From the NCBI GenBank assembly GCA_028290225.1, contig JAQGKH010000044.1, positions 1-12,743 on the forward strand: a DNA stretch of 12,743 nt. Reading direction: 5' to 3'. The DNA is from Devosia sp. (GTDB taxonomy: Bacteria; Pseudomonadota; Alphaproteobacteria; Rhizobiales; Devosiaceae). A program made the position numbers and the translations under genes. The notes below the pieces were generated by a model that made no database searches, was not told the origin of the DNA, and was given only the letters and a program-made list of their open reading frames with translations. How positions within the stretch are numbered: the first letter of the stretch is position 1; each line of letters begins with the position of its first letter. Of this stretch, positions 1 through 7,124 are shown in pieces.

Positions 1-1
1 G

Positions 2-76
2 GTGCAGGCGACCATTCTCTCGGCGTCGCGCAATGGGGAGTGGGTGGACATTGCCGTGGTGATGGAGGGGGCCTGA
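2..76 (+). CDS. C-terminal end of an unrecognised protein (partial)
   Basis: An open frame enters from the left edge and runs 24 codons to a TGA at 74-76. The visible tail ends VDIAVVMEGA. It is too short to assign to a family. In related Hyphomicrobiales, lipA lies downstream of the pyruvate dehydrogenase and dihydrolipoamide dehydrogenase genes, but this tail does not look like the end of a dihydrolipoamide dehydrogenase, so I give no function. The composition and the clean stop before a 90-base gap suggest a real gene end. The strand matches lipA, so read-through transcription into lipA is possible. Confidence 0.5.
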   Translation: MQATILSASRNGEWVDIAVVMEGA

Positions 77-106
77 GCCCTCCCGTCAATCCAACGAGAG
101 GCTGGG

Positions 107-151
107 TTGAACCGGCCCTCCAAGGGAGCGATATAGCAGGCACATTGTGCC
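107..151 (+). promoter_or_regulatory. Possible lipA promoter with an overlapping palindrome
   Basis: The 90 bases between the upstream stop and lipA contain TTGAAC (107-112) as a candidate -35. Candidate -10 elements are GATATA (130-135, 17-base spacer) or TATAGC (132-137, 19-base spacer). Just downstream is a near-perfect palindrome, GGCACA-T-TGTGCC (139-151), where a transcript from this promoter would begin. Such a site could bind a dimeric repressor or form a small hairpin ahead of the lipA ribosome-binding site. The promoter match is weak. The palindrome is directly visible, but its function is inferred. Confidence 0.3.
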
Positions 152-166
152 AGTCAGGACCCTATC

Positions 167-1120
167 TTGGTTACGCTCATCGACAATTCGCTGCTGCGGC
201 CCCGCCACCCCGAAAAGGAGCACCGGCCCGACAATGCCGTGCTGCGCAAGCCGGACTGGATCCGCGTGCGCGCTCCGGGATCCCCGGTCTACAAGGAAAC
301 CCAGCAGATCGTGCGCGAGAACAATCTCGTCACTGTTTGCGAGGAAGCGGGCTGCCCCAATATCGGCGAGTGCTGGAGCAAGAAGCACGCGACCATGATG
401 ATCATGGGCGAGATCTGCACCCGCGCCTGCGCCTTTTGCAATGTGCGCACCGGCCTGCCGGGGCCGCTGGATCCCCATGAACCGGAAAACGTCGCCAAGG
501 CCGTGCAGAAGCTCGGGCTTGAGCATGTGGTGATTACCTCGGTCGACCGGGATGACCTCGCCGATGGCGGCGCCCGGCACTTTGCCGAGGTGATTCTCGC
601 CATCCGCGCCAGCAATCCACGCACGACAATTGAAATCCTGACGCCCGATTTCCTGCGCAAGGATGGCGCCCTGGAGATCGTCGTCGCCGCCAAGCCCGAT
701 GTGTTCAACCACAACCTGGAGACTGTGCCGTCCAAGTATCTCAAGGTTCGTCCCGGTGCCCGCTACTTCCACTCCATCCGCCTGCTGCAGAAGGTCAAGG
801 AGTTGGACCCAACCATGTTCACCAAATCGGGCATCATGGTAGGATTGGGTGAAGAGCGGAACGAAGTGCTGCAGCTGATGGACGACCTGCGCTCGGCCGA
901 TGTGGATTTCCTGACCATCGGCCAGTATCTGCAGCCCACCAAGAAGCATTACCCATTGCAGCGTTTCGTTACCCCCGAAGAGTTCAAATCCTACGCGACA
1001 GTTGCGACCGCCAAGGGCTTCTCGCTGGTGTCCTCCAGCCCGCTGACGCGCTCGTCCCACCATGCCGGTGAGGATTTTGCCCGGCTCCGCACTGCGCGGC
1101 TGCAAAAGCTCGGTTACTGA
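167..1120 (+). CDS. lipA: Lipoyl synthase LipA
   Basis: Radical SAM enzyme that inserts two sulfur atoms at C6 and C8 of protein-bound octanoyl groups, making the lipoyl cofactor of the pyruvate and 2-oxoglutarate dehydrogenase complexes and the glycine cleavage system. At 317 residues it has the usual length. The auxiliary [4Fe-4S] cluster cysteines are C58, C63 and C69 in CEEAGCPNIGEC, and the radical SAM motif CTRACAFC gives C84, C88 and C91. The RSS motif at 295-297, which supplies the serine ligand of the auxiliary cluster, is present in an RSSHHAG context. The start is TTG at 167: the in-frame stop at 134-136 and the lack of any ATG or GTG between leave no better choice, and AGGA at 156-159 lies 7 bases upstream. 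Its stop overlaps the ratA start (TGATG), so the two are probably co-translated. Confidence 0.97.
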   Translation: MVTLIDNSLLRPRHPEKEHRPDNAVLRKPDWIRVRAPGSPVYKETQQIVRENNLVTVCEEAGCPNIGECWSKKHATMMIMGEICTRACAFCNVRTGLPGPLDPHEPENVAKAVQKLGLEHVVITSVDRDDLADGGARHFAEVILAIRASNPRTTIEILTPDFLRKDGALEIVVAAKPDVFNHNLETVPSKYLKVRPGARYFHSIRLLQKVKELDPTMFTKSGIMVGLGEERNEVLQLMDDLRSADVDFLTIGQYLQPTKKHYPLQRFVTPEEFKSYATVATAKGFSLVSSSPLTRSSHHAGEDFARLRTARLQKLGY

Positions 1121-1557
1121 TGAAGCGTTCGTTCGAGCGGCATGTGCCGCATCTGCCCCAGCGCATGTTCGAGATCGTGGCCGATCTTGAAGATTATCCG
1201 CGCTTCGTGCCCAATTGCCGCAACATGGCGGTGCAGCCCGATCCCGCGAACCCGGACATGCGGCTCGCGCGTATGACCTTGTCCTTCGGGCCGATCACGC
1301 AGGCCTATACCAGCCGGGTCAAGCTCGATCCGGAGGCATTGGTGATCGAGGTCAAGGCGGTCGACGGGCCCTTCGCTTATCTGGACAGCCGCTGGCGGTT
1401 CGAGCCTGAAGGCATGGGCACCCGTGTGCGCTTCGAGATCGACTTCAAGATTTCCAACCCGTTCGTTGCCGCCGTGGCCGAACCGGCCTTTGCGGCCAAG
1501 CAGGAAGAAATCATGCGCGCCTTCTGCGATGAAGCCGATCGCCGTTACGGGATTTGA
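1120..1557 (+). CDS. ratA: RatA/Coq10-family START-domain protein
   Basis: A 145-residue protein of the polyketide cyclase/START-like family that includes yeast Coq10 and E. coli RatA (YfjG). The fold covers the whole chain: an N-terminal strand, then the conserved stretch FEIVADLEDYPRFVPNC (about residues 17-33), a central beta sheet, and a long C-terminal helix containing FVAAVAEPAF. Coq10 members bind ubiquinone and support respiration. E. coli RatA was reported to block 70S ribosome assembly. In an alphaproteobacterium next to lipA, a ubiquinone-binding role seems more likely to me than a toxin; this is inference. No antitoxin gene is adjacent in the same direction. Translation probably depends on coupling to lipA, since the ATG overlaps the lipA stop and no clear ribosome-binding site is seen. 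Confidence 0.88.
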   Translation: MKRSFERHVPHLPQRMFEIVADLEDYPRFVPNCRNMAVQPDPANPDMRLARMTLSFGPITQAYTSRVKLDPEALVIEVKAVDGPFAYLDSRWRFEPEGMGTRVRFEIDFKISNPFVAAVAEPAFAAKQEEIMRAFCDEADRRYGI

Positions 1558-2051
1558 TTGCTCGTTAGCACCTGCAGCGCCAGATCGAGCGCGGCATCGA
1601 CGCTGGCCGCGCGGATCGCCTCACGGCCAAGATCGCCAAAGCGATGTTCGATCACCACGGTAGCCAGTTCGGAAGACATGGCGACATAGACGAGGCCCAG
1701 CGGCTTTTTCTCGGTGCCACCATCGGGCCCGGCAATCCCGGTGACAGCCAGGGAATAATCGACTCGGGCGGTGTTGCGCGCGCCGTCGGCCATGGCGCGG
1801 GCCACCTGATTGGAAACCGCGCCATAATCCCGGATCAGGCGCGGCTGGACATGGATCATGCGCGCCTTGGCGCCATTGGCATAGGTGATGTAGCCGCCGT
1901 AAAACGCCGCTGACGATCCCGACACATCGGTCAAGGCAGCACCGATCAAACCGCCGGTACAGCTTTCAGCCGTGACAATGGTCTTGCCGGCTTCGGTCAA
2001 CAAGGTGATGAGGCGCTCGGCCCGCCCGGGCAATGGGGCCGGGTCGATCAA
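1545..2051 (-). CDS. pncC: CinA C-terminal-type nicotinamide-nucleotide amidohydrolase
   Basis: A 168-residue stand-alone CinA C-terminal domain. This family deamidates nicotinamide mononucleotide to nicotinic acid mononucleotide, returning it to NAD synthesis. The signature TAESCTGG places the catalytic serine at S30. The conserved lysine in YANGAKARM is K62, and AVTGIAGPDGG (about 113-123) is the glycine-rich active-site loop. The N-terminal MoCF-like domain of full-length CinA is absent, as is usual for this subtype. The start is TTG at 2051-2049, overlapping the ispDF stop as TTGA. GAGG at 2060-2057, 5 bases upstream, supports this start. The 3' end overlaps ratA by 13 bases tail-to-tail. 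Often annotated as competence/damage-inducible protein CinA, but nothing here suggests a competence role. Confidence 0.93.
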   Translation of the reverse strand: MIDPAPLPGRAERLITLLTEAGKTIVTAESCTGGLIGAALTDVSGSSAAFYGGYITYANGAKARMIHVQPRLIRDYGAVSNQVARAMADGARNTARVDYSLAVTGIAGPDGGTEKKPLGLVYVAMSSELATVVIEHRFGDLGREAIRAASVDAALDLALQVLTSNQIP

Positions 2052-3241
2052 TCGATCCTCGGCAGTTCAACGCTGGCGCTCGCCATGGCGACGATTCCTT
2101 CCTCCCGCCCGACAAAACCAAGCCGCTCGCTGGTGGTCGCCTTGATCGCGATTCTGCTTGCCGCGATTCCAAGGCTTTCAGCGATGACACGTTGCATCGC
2201 TGGCACGTGCTCTGCGATGCGTGGGCGCTCGCAAACTATGGTTACATCCAGATTAACGATCCGGCCACAGGCTTTGTTCACGAGTTCCCCCGCATGGCGC
2301 AGAAAAACCGTGGAGGCCACGCCCTTCCACTGCATGTCGCTTGGGGGAAAGTGCACGCCGATATCGCCTTCGCCAATTGCCCCCAGCAGTGCGTCGGTGA
2401 GCGCGTGCAGTGCCACATCGGCATCCGAATGACCCTTGAGCTTGGCTGAATGGGGAATGCGCACGCCACCCAGCCACACGGCATCGCCCGGCTCGAAGGG
2501 GTGCACATCATAGCCCGTGCCGACACGCGTTTCGGTGATCATCTGTGCTCCTGCCAGCAGGCGTTCGGCCCGATCGAAATCGGCGGGGTGGGTGATCTTG
2601 ATATTGCTGTGCGCGCCGGGCACCAGGCCGACCCGCAAGCCAGCCCATTCGGCGATCTCGGCATCGTCGGTGAAATTTCGCCTGATCGTGGAAGCACGCA
2701 TATGGGCCGAGAACAACTGGGCAAAGCGAAAGCCCTGCGGGGTTTGCGCAGCATAGAGCGTGGACCGGTCTTCGGTCGCCGTCACCAGTTGACCGTCGAT
2801 GGAGCGCTTGATGGTGTCGGTCACGCCCAAGGCGGGCAGGGCGCCTTCCAGGTCCGACAAGGCGGCAACGACTTCGGCAACCACTCGGGCATCGACGATT
2901 GGCCGGGCCGCATCATGGATCAGCACGATATCGGGACGTGCAGGAGCAAGGGTCTTGAGCCCCTCAAGTACCGAGGCCTGCCGGGTTGCCCCGCCGGTGA
3001 CTGGTGCCAGCAATTTGGGGTGGCCAAGCCCGAGTGCTGCATACCGTTGGGCATGATCCGCATGAATGATCGGAAGCACCTGATCGATTCCGGGCAGCCC
3101 CAGAAATCCGTTGAGGGTGCGCGACAGCACCGCCTTCCCGTCCAGCATCCTATATTGTTTAGGCTCGGGGACACCCCCGGCAGCTGCGCGCTCGCCGCGC
3201 CCCGCGGCAACAACAATGACGGCAATGGACTTGGAACGCAT
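2048..3241 (-). CDS. ispDF: Bifunctional IspD/IspF of the MEP pathway
   Basis: A fusion of two non-consecutive enzymes of the methylerythritol phosphate isoprenoid pathway. The N-terminal IspD part (about residues 3-225) joins MEP and CTP into CDP-methylerythritol. It shows VVAAGRGER (CTP loop, G14-R18), K28 in PEPKQY, and IHDAARP at 108-114. The C-terminal IspF part (about 236-397) cyclises CDP-ME 2-phosphate to MEcPP. Its metal ligands are D245 and H247 in YDVHPF and H271 in KGHSDADV, and KATTSERLGF sits at 367-376. At 397 residues it matches known alphaproteobacterial IspDF. I chose the ATG at 3241. The frame stays open upstream to 3439, but that stretch is cysteine-rich, unlike any IspD, and covers the intergenic region. 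No strong ribosome-binding site is visible; TTG at 3244 is an alternative. It is followed directly by pncC. Confidence 0.96.
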   Translation of the reverse strand: MRSKSIAVIVVAAGRGERAAAGGVPEPKQYRMLDGKAVLSRTLNGFLGLPGIDQVLPIIHADHAQRYAALGLGHPKLLAPVTGGATRQASVLEGLKTLAPARPDIVLIHDAARPIVDARVVAEVVAALSDLEGALPALGVTDTIKRSIDGQLVTATEDRSTLYAAQTPQGFRFAQLFSAHMRASTIRRNFTDDAEIAEWAGLRVGLVPGAHSNIKITHPADFDRAERLLAGAQMITETRVGTGYDVHPFEPGDAVWLGGVRIPHSAKLKGHSDADVALHALTDALLGAIGEGDIGVHFPPSDMQWKGVASTVFLRHAGELVNKACGRIVNLDVTIVCERPRIAEHVPAMQRVIAESLGIAASRIAIKATTSERLGFVGREEGIVAMASASVELPRID

Positions 3242-3410
3242 CAAACAAACCGAACAACAAACCGTCACGTATGGTGGTCTAACGCTGTAGCAGCCATGCG
3301 GCAAGTGCAGGTGGGAGCATCCATTAACGCAGCCCTCGGGTGTTGCGCACCCCGTGGAATTGACTATTGTGCAGGCAAATTCCACACAATGAATAAATCC
3401 GGGGCAGTTG
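3242..3410. promoter_or_regulatory. Divergent control region between ispDF and dusB-ntrBC
   Basis: This gap must hold promoters for both directions. Toward dusB, TTGACT (3360-3365) is a good -35, with CACAAT (3385-3390) a weak -10 at a 19-base spacing. Two inverted repeats are visible. The first is GGGTG-TTGCG-CACCC (3338-3352). The second is GTGGAATT (3354-3361) with AATTCCAC (3378-3385), perfect 8-base arms around a 16-base spacer, whose arms overlap the -35 and the start of the -10. Toward ispDF, TTGCCG (3303-3298) and TAGACC (3280-3275) with 17 bases between are a weak candidate. In rhizobia the dusB(nifR3)-ntrBC promoter is known to be autoregulated by NtrC, so NtrC is a reasonable binder. 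The half-sites do not match the enteric NtrC consensus. Confidence 0.45.
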
Positions 3411-4415
3411 GTGAGTGAATTTGCCTGTGCGTTGAGCATCGGAAAGCATCAGCTTCCGAACAATGCCCTGCTCGCCCCGATGGCGGGAATAACCGATCGG
3501 CCGTTCCGCAACCTGGCCGAACGTTTCGGCGCGGGGCTCGTGGTGTCTGAGATGATCGCCAGCGCAGCCCTCATTAGCGGGCACCAGGACATGGTGCGCA
3601 AACTCGGCCGGCCGGCGGGCACCTTGCCTCACATGGTGCAGCTTGCCGGTTGTGAAGCGGAATGGATGGCGGCAGGCGCCCGCGCTGCCTATGATAGCGG
3701 CGCCGATATCATCGACATCAATTTCGGCTGCCCCGCCAAGCGCGTCACCAATGGCTATTCAGGCTCGGCGCTGATGCGGGTGCCCGATCAGGCGATCGCC
3801 CTTGTGGACGCTGTGGTCAGCGCAACGCCGCTGCCGGTGACCGTCAAGATGCGCTTGGGCTGGGATGACGACAGCCTCAATGCGCCAGACCTCGCCCGGC
3901 GCGCCGTCGAGGCAGGGGCCCAGATGATCACCGTTCACGGGCGCACGCGCCAGCAGTTCTACAAGGGCCAGGCCCGGTGGGACCGCGTGCGTGCAGTGGT
4001 GGAGGCGGTTTCCGTACCCGTGGTCGTCAATGGCGACATTATCGACCTGGCAACGGCCCGCGGGGCGCTGGCGCAGTCCGGCGCAGCCGCGGTGATGCTT
4101 GGCCGTGGTGCCCAGGGCCGGCCTTGGGCCGTCGGGCAGATCGGCGCCGCCTTGCGGGGCGAAGCACCCGTTGCAGCACCCCGGGGCGCGGCTTTGGCGG
4201 ACCTGATTTCAGAACATTACGAGGCAATCTTGCTGGAATATGGCACGGGCGTAGGGCTGCGGGCAGCGCGCAAGCATCTGGACTGGTATTCCGAAGCAGC
4301 CGGCCTTTCGCTGGACAAGCCCACGCGCACCGCCTTGCTGAACAACGAGCACCCCGCCGAGGTGATCGAGATGATCGCCCGCCTCTTTGCCGGTGACTGG
4401 AGGGCTGCTGCATGA
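3411..4415 (+). CDS. dusB: tRNA-dihydrouridine synthase DusB (NifR3)
   Basis: FMN-dependent enzyme that reduces specific tRNA uridines to dihydrouridine with NADPH; E. coli DusB modifies U17. The 334-residue chain has the TIM-barrel Dus domain first, with the FMN-binding APMAGITDRPFR (about 22-33) and the catalytic cysteine C107 in DINFGCPAK. The RNA/FMN motif HGRTRQQFY and the phosphate-binding GRGAQGRPW follow, then the C-terminal helical tRNA-binding domain. The start is GTG at 3411, with GGGG at 3401-3404 six bases upstream; TTG at 3408 is an in-frame alternative adding one residue. It is historically called nifR3 or ORF1 of the ntrBC operon in rhizobia. Its stop overlaps ntrB as ATGA, so it shares a transcript with the nitrogen regulators. 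Confidence 0.96.
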   Translation: MSEFACALSIGKHQLPNNALLAPMAGITDRPFRNLAERFGAGLVVSEMIASAALISGHQDMVRKLGRPAGTLPHMVQLAGCEAEWMAAGARAAYDSGADIIDINFGCPAKRVTNGYSGSALMRVPDQAIALVDAVVSATPLPVTVKMRLGWDDDSLNAPDLARRAVEAGAQMITVHGRTRQQFYKGQARWDRVRAVVEAVSVPVVVNGDIIDLATARGALAQSGAAAVMLGRGAQGRPWAVGQIGAALRGEAPVAAPRGAALADLISEHYEAILLEYGTGVGLRAARKHLDWYSEAAGLSLDKPTRTALLNNEHPAEVIEMIARLFAGDWRAAA

Positions 4416-5533
4416 CGCCTGCACTTGATGGCTTTCCCTCCACCGCGGTGCTGCAGGCATTGCCTCAGCCCATCATCGTGTGTGCCGAAGATCGGCAGAT
4501 CACTTTCGTCAACTACGCCGCCGAGGCGTTCTTTGGCGCTTCGTTGAGCGTGCTGACGCGCCAGAAGCTTGACGATCTGATTGCCTTTGGCTCTCCCATC
4601 ATCAGCTTGGTGGAAACGGTCGCTGCCCGGCGCGCTCCGATGACCGAATACCGGGTGCGGGTCGGCTCCTCGCGCTTTGGCGACGAGCGCATCGCCGATG
4701 TGTTCGCCAGCCCGATTTCCGATACGGACGGCCGCATCGCCATCCTGATCCAGGAGCGCACCATGGCCGACAAGATCGACCGGCAAATGGTATCGCGTGG
4801 CGCTGCCCGCTCGGTGACGGGGCTCGCCTCCATGCTGGCCCACGAGATCAAGAACCCGCTTTCGGGCATCCGGGGAGCGGCTCAACTGCTGGAGCAATCA
4901 GTGCCCAGCGATGAAATCCCACTCGCGCGTTTGATCCGCGAGGAAACCGACCGCATCGTTACCCTGATTGATCGGGTCGAGGTATTTGGCGACGAGCGCC
5001 CGATGGAGCGCGAGGCCATCAACATTCACGTCATCCTCGACCGCGTGAAGCTGCTGGCACGCAATGGCGTCGCCCGCGGCATCGGCTTTTCGGAAGAATA
5101 CGATCCCTCGCTCCCCCCGGTTCTCGGCAACCGCGACCAGCTGATCCAGGTGTTCCTCAACCTCGTCAAGAACGCTTCCGAAGCGCTGGAACGCACGCAA
5201 AAGCCCGAAATCCGGCTCACCACCGCCTTCCGTCCGGGTATTCGCATCAGCGTCACCGGGATATCCGAGCGCATCTCGCTGCCCCTCGAGATCGTCATAG
5301 AGGACAATGGGCCGGGCGTGCCGCCTGATATCCTGCCGTTTCTGTTTGATCCCTTTGTCACCACCAAGACCAATGGTTCGGGCCTCGGGCTGGCGCTGGT
5401 GGCCAAGATCGTGGGCGACCATGGCGGGGTCATCGACTGTGAAAGCCGCCCCGGCCGCACACGCTTTCGCATTCTGCTCCCGGTCGCCAGTGGCGTCTTT
5501 CAAGCGCCGTCCGAAGAGGTTTCGGCTCCATGA
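4412..5533 (+). CDS. ntrB: Nitrogen regulation sensor histidine kinase NtrB
   Basis: A soluble 373-residue kinase/phosphatase that phosphorylates NtrC when nitrogen is scarce. In known systems the PII protein switches it to phosphatase when nitrogen is plentiful. It has no membrane segment. An N-terminal PAS domain (about 12-115) is followed by the DHp domain with phospho-accepting H144 in MLAHEIKNPLSGIRGAAQLL. The ATPase domain shows the N box N254 in NLVKNASEAL, the G1 box DNGPGVP (D298) and the G2 box GSGLGLAL (322-329). The ATG overlaps the dusB stop (ATGA), and GGAGGG at 4399-4404 lies 7 bases upstream, a strong ribosome-binding site. It ends in an ATGA overlap with ntrC, its partner. 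Confidence 0.96.
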   Translation: MTPALDGFPSTAVLQALPQPIIVCAEDRQITFVNYAAEAFFGASLSVLTRQKLDDLIAFGSPIISLVETVAARRAPMTEYRVRVGSSRFGDERIADVFASPISDTDGRIAILIQERTMADKIDRQMVSRGAARSVTGLASMLAHEIKNPLSGIRGAAQLLEQSVPSDEIPLARLIREETDRIVTLIDRVEVFGDERPMEREAINIHVILDRVKLLARNGVARGIGFSEEYDPSLPPVLGNRDQLIQVFLNLVKNASEALERTQKPEIRLTTAFRPGIRISVTGISERISLPLEIVIEDNGPGVPPDILPFLFDPFVTTKTNGSGLGLALVAKIVGDHGGVIDCESRPGRTRFRILLPVASGVFQAPSEEVSAP

Positions 5534-6978
5534 CTCATGTTGTTTTGCTCGCCGATGACGATGCTGCCATTCGCATGGTGCTCAACCAGGCGCTTACCCG
5601 CGCCGGCTACGAGGTCCGCCCCACCGGCAATATCTCCACCATGTGGAACTGGGTGAGCCGGGGCGAAGGCGATATTCTCATCACCGATGTGGCGATGCCC
5701 GATGGCAATGCCTTTGAGGTGATGCCCAAGATCAAGAAGATCCGGCCTGATCTTCCCATGATCGTGATGTCTGCCCAGAACACCTTCATGACCGCCATCC
5801 GCGCCTCTGAAGTTGGCGCCTACGAATACCTCCCCAAGCCCTTCGACATCACCGAGGTGCTGTCGGTGGTCGCGCGCGGTTTGGCCGATGCCAAAAAACC
5901 CACTCCCGCCGAACGCAAGGCCGAAGATCCCGGTGAAACCATGCCGCTGGTGGGCCGCTCCACCGCCATGCAGGATATTTACCGCGCCCTTGCCCGGCTG
6001 ATGCAGACCGATCTGACGGTGATGATCACCGGCGAAAGCGGCACGGGCAAGGAACTGGTGGCCCGCGCCCTCCATGATTTCGGCAAGCGCCGCAACGGTC
6101 CGTTCGTGGCCATCAACATGGCGGCCATCCCGCGCGATCTGATCGAGGCGGAACTGTTCGGGCACGAGAAAGGCGCCTTTACCGGCGCCAACTCCCGCTC
6201 CTCAGGTCGCTTCGAACAGGCCGAAGGCGGCACGCTGTTTCTGGACGAAATCGGCGACATGCCGATGGACGCTCAAACCCGCCTGTTGCGCGTGCTCCAG
6301 GAAGGTGAATACACCATGGTTGGCGGCCGCAACGCCATCAAGGCCAATGTGCGCATCGTCGCCGCCACGCACCGCGATCTCAACCAGATGATCCGGCAGG
6401 GGCTGTTCCGTGAAGATCTGTTCTATCGGCTCAATGTCGTGCCTATCCGTTTGCCGCCCCTGCGTGAGCGCGTCGAGGATGTGGGCGATCTCACCGCCCA
6501 TTTCCTGCGCACTGCGCAACGCGATGGCGAGCCGCCCAAGTCCATCACGCCCGAGGCCATTCGGCTGATGCAGAACTACACCTGGCCGGGCAATGTGCGC
6601 GAGCTGGAAAATCTCGTGCGTCGACTGTCGGCGCTCTACGCCGATGAAAGCATTTCAGCCGAGATCGTCCAGAACGAGCTCAACATCATCGACCGCTCGC
6701 CCGCGGCCGCCCCGAGCGGTCCAGTGGATGTGTCGATGGCGGTGGAAACCCATGTCGGCCAGCTGCTGCGCGAGTATGAACCCAATCTGCCACCCGTCGG
6801 GCTCTATCAGCGCGTCATCGACAAGGTGGAAGCCCCGTTGATCGCGATGGCGCTGAATGCCTGTGGCGGCAACCAGATCAAGGCTGCCGACCTGCTGGGC
6901 CTGAACCGCAATACCTTGCGCAAGAAGATCCGCACCCACAGCATCGAAATCGTCAAGCACAGCCGTCGCAACGGCTAG
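5530..6978 (+). CDS. ntrC: Nitrogen regulation response regulator NtrC
   Basis: A sigma-54-dependent enhancer-binding activator of nitrogen-scavenging genes, 482 residues. The receiver domain (1-120) has acidic residues D9-D11, phospho-acceptor D53 in ITDVAMPDG, S81 and K103. The AAA+ domain (about 139-370) has Walker A GESGTGKE (168-175), the sigma-54 contact loop GAFTGA (216-221), Walker B GGTLFLDEIGD (about 233-243) and sensor II in WPGNVRELEN. The C-terminal Fis-type helix-turn-helix is at about 443-467 (NQIKAADLLGLNRNTLRKKI). All catalytic and coupling motifs are intact, unlike in the downstream paralog ntrX. The ATG overlaps the ntrB stop, with AGAGG at 5515-5519 ten bases upstream. Confidence 0.97.
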   Translation: MTHVVLLADDDAAIRMVLNQALTRAGYEVRPTGNISTMWNWVSRGEGDILITDVAMPDGNAFEVMPKIKKIRPDLPMIVMSAQNTFMTAIRASEVGAYEYLPKPFDITEVLSVVARGLADAKKPTPAERKAEDPGETMPLVGRSTAMQDIYRALARLMQTDLTVMITGESGTGKELVARALHDFGKRRNGPFVAINMAAIPRDLIEAELFGHEKGAFTGANSRSSGRFEQAEGGTLFLDEIGDMPMDAQTRLLRVLQEGEYTMVGGRNAIKANVRIVAATHRDLNQMIRQGLFREDLFYRLNVVPIRLPPLRERVEDVGDLTAHFLRTAQRDGEPPKSITPEAIRLMQNYTWPGNVRELENLVRRLSALYADESISAEIVQNELNIIDRSPAAAPSGPVDVSMAVETHVGQLLREYEPNLPPVGLYQRVIDKVEAPLIAMALNACGGNQIKAADLLGLNRNTLRKKIRTHSIEIVKHSRRNG

Positions 6979-7004
6979 AAATCCATGGCTTGGTCCCTCT
7001 CACG

Positions 7005-7030
7005 CCCCGAGGCTTTTCAGAGCCTTGGGG
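7005..7030. terminator. Strong hairpin between ntrC and ntrY
   Basis: CCCCGAGGCT (7005-7014), a 6-base loop, then AGCCTTGGGG (7021-7030) forms a 10-pair stem with one G-U wobble. It lies 26 bases after the ntrC stop. No run of T follows on either strand, so it is not a classical intrinsic terminator. It may be a partial terminator, a 3'-end stabiliser for the dusB-ntrBC message, or a processing site. The rest of the gap (7031-7124) probably holds the ntrY promoter. I see only weak candidates there, such as TTTATC in an AT-richer patch around 7043-7060. Confidence 0.5.
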
Positions 7031-7124
7031 ACGAGTGTCACATTTCGGCAACATTTATCTTGAAGAAGGGGGCGAATTGGGTCAGGCTCCGCCTCCCACG
7101 GCAGCAGGATGAGCCGGATCGAAT

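Noticed and set aside
86..1105. A 339-codon open frame on the - strand opposite lipA
   Set aside because: It is a GC-rich mirror of lipA, whose cluster motifs leave no doubt on the + strand. The translated sequence has low complexity and no recognisable motif.
2450..3418. A 322-codon open frame on the + strand opposite ispDF
   Set aside because: It overlaps the full IspD domain with its intact motifs. Its sequence looks like an antisense translation and matches no family I know.
3242..3439. N-terminal extension of ispDF to 3439
   Set aside because: The 66 extra residues are cysteine-rich and unlike any IspD, and they would cover the divergent promoter region and the dusB start.
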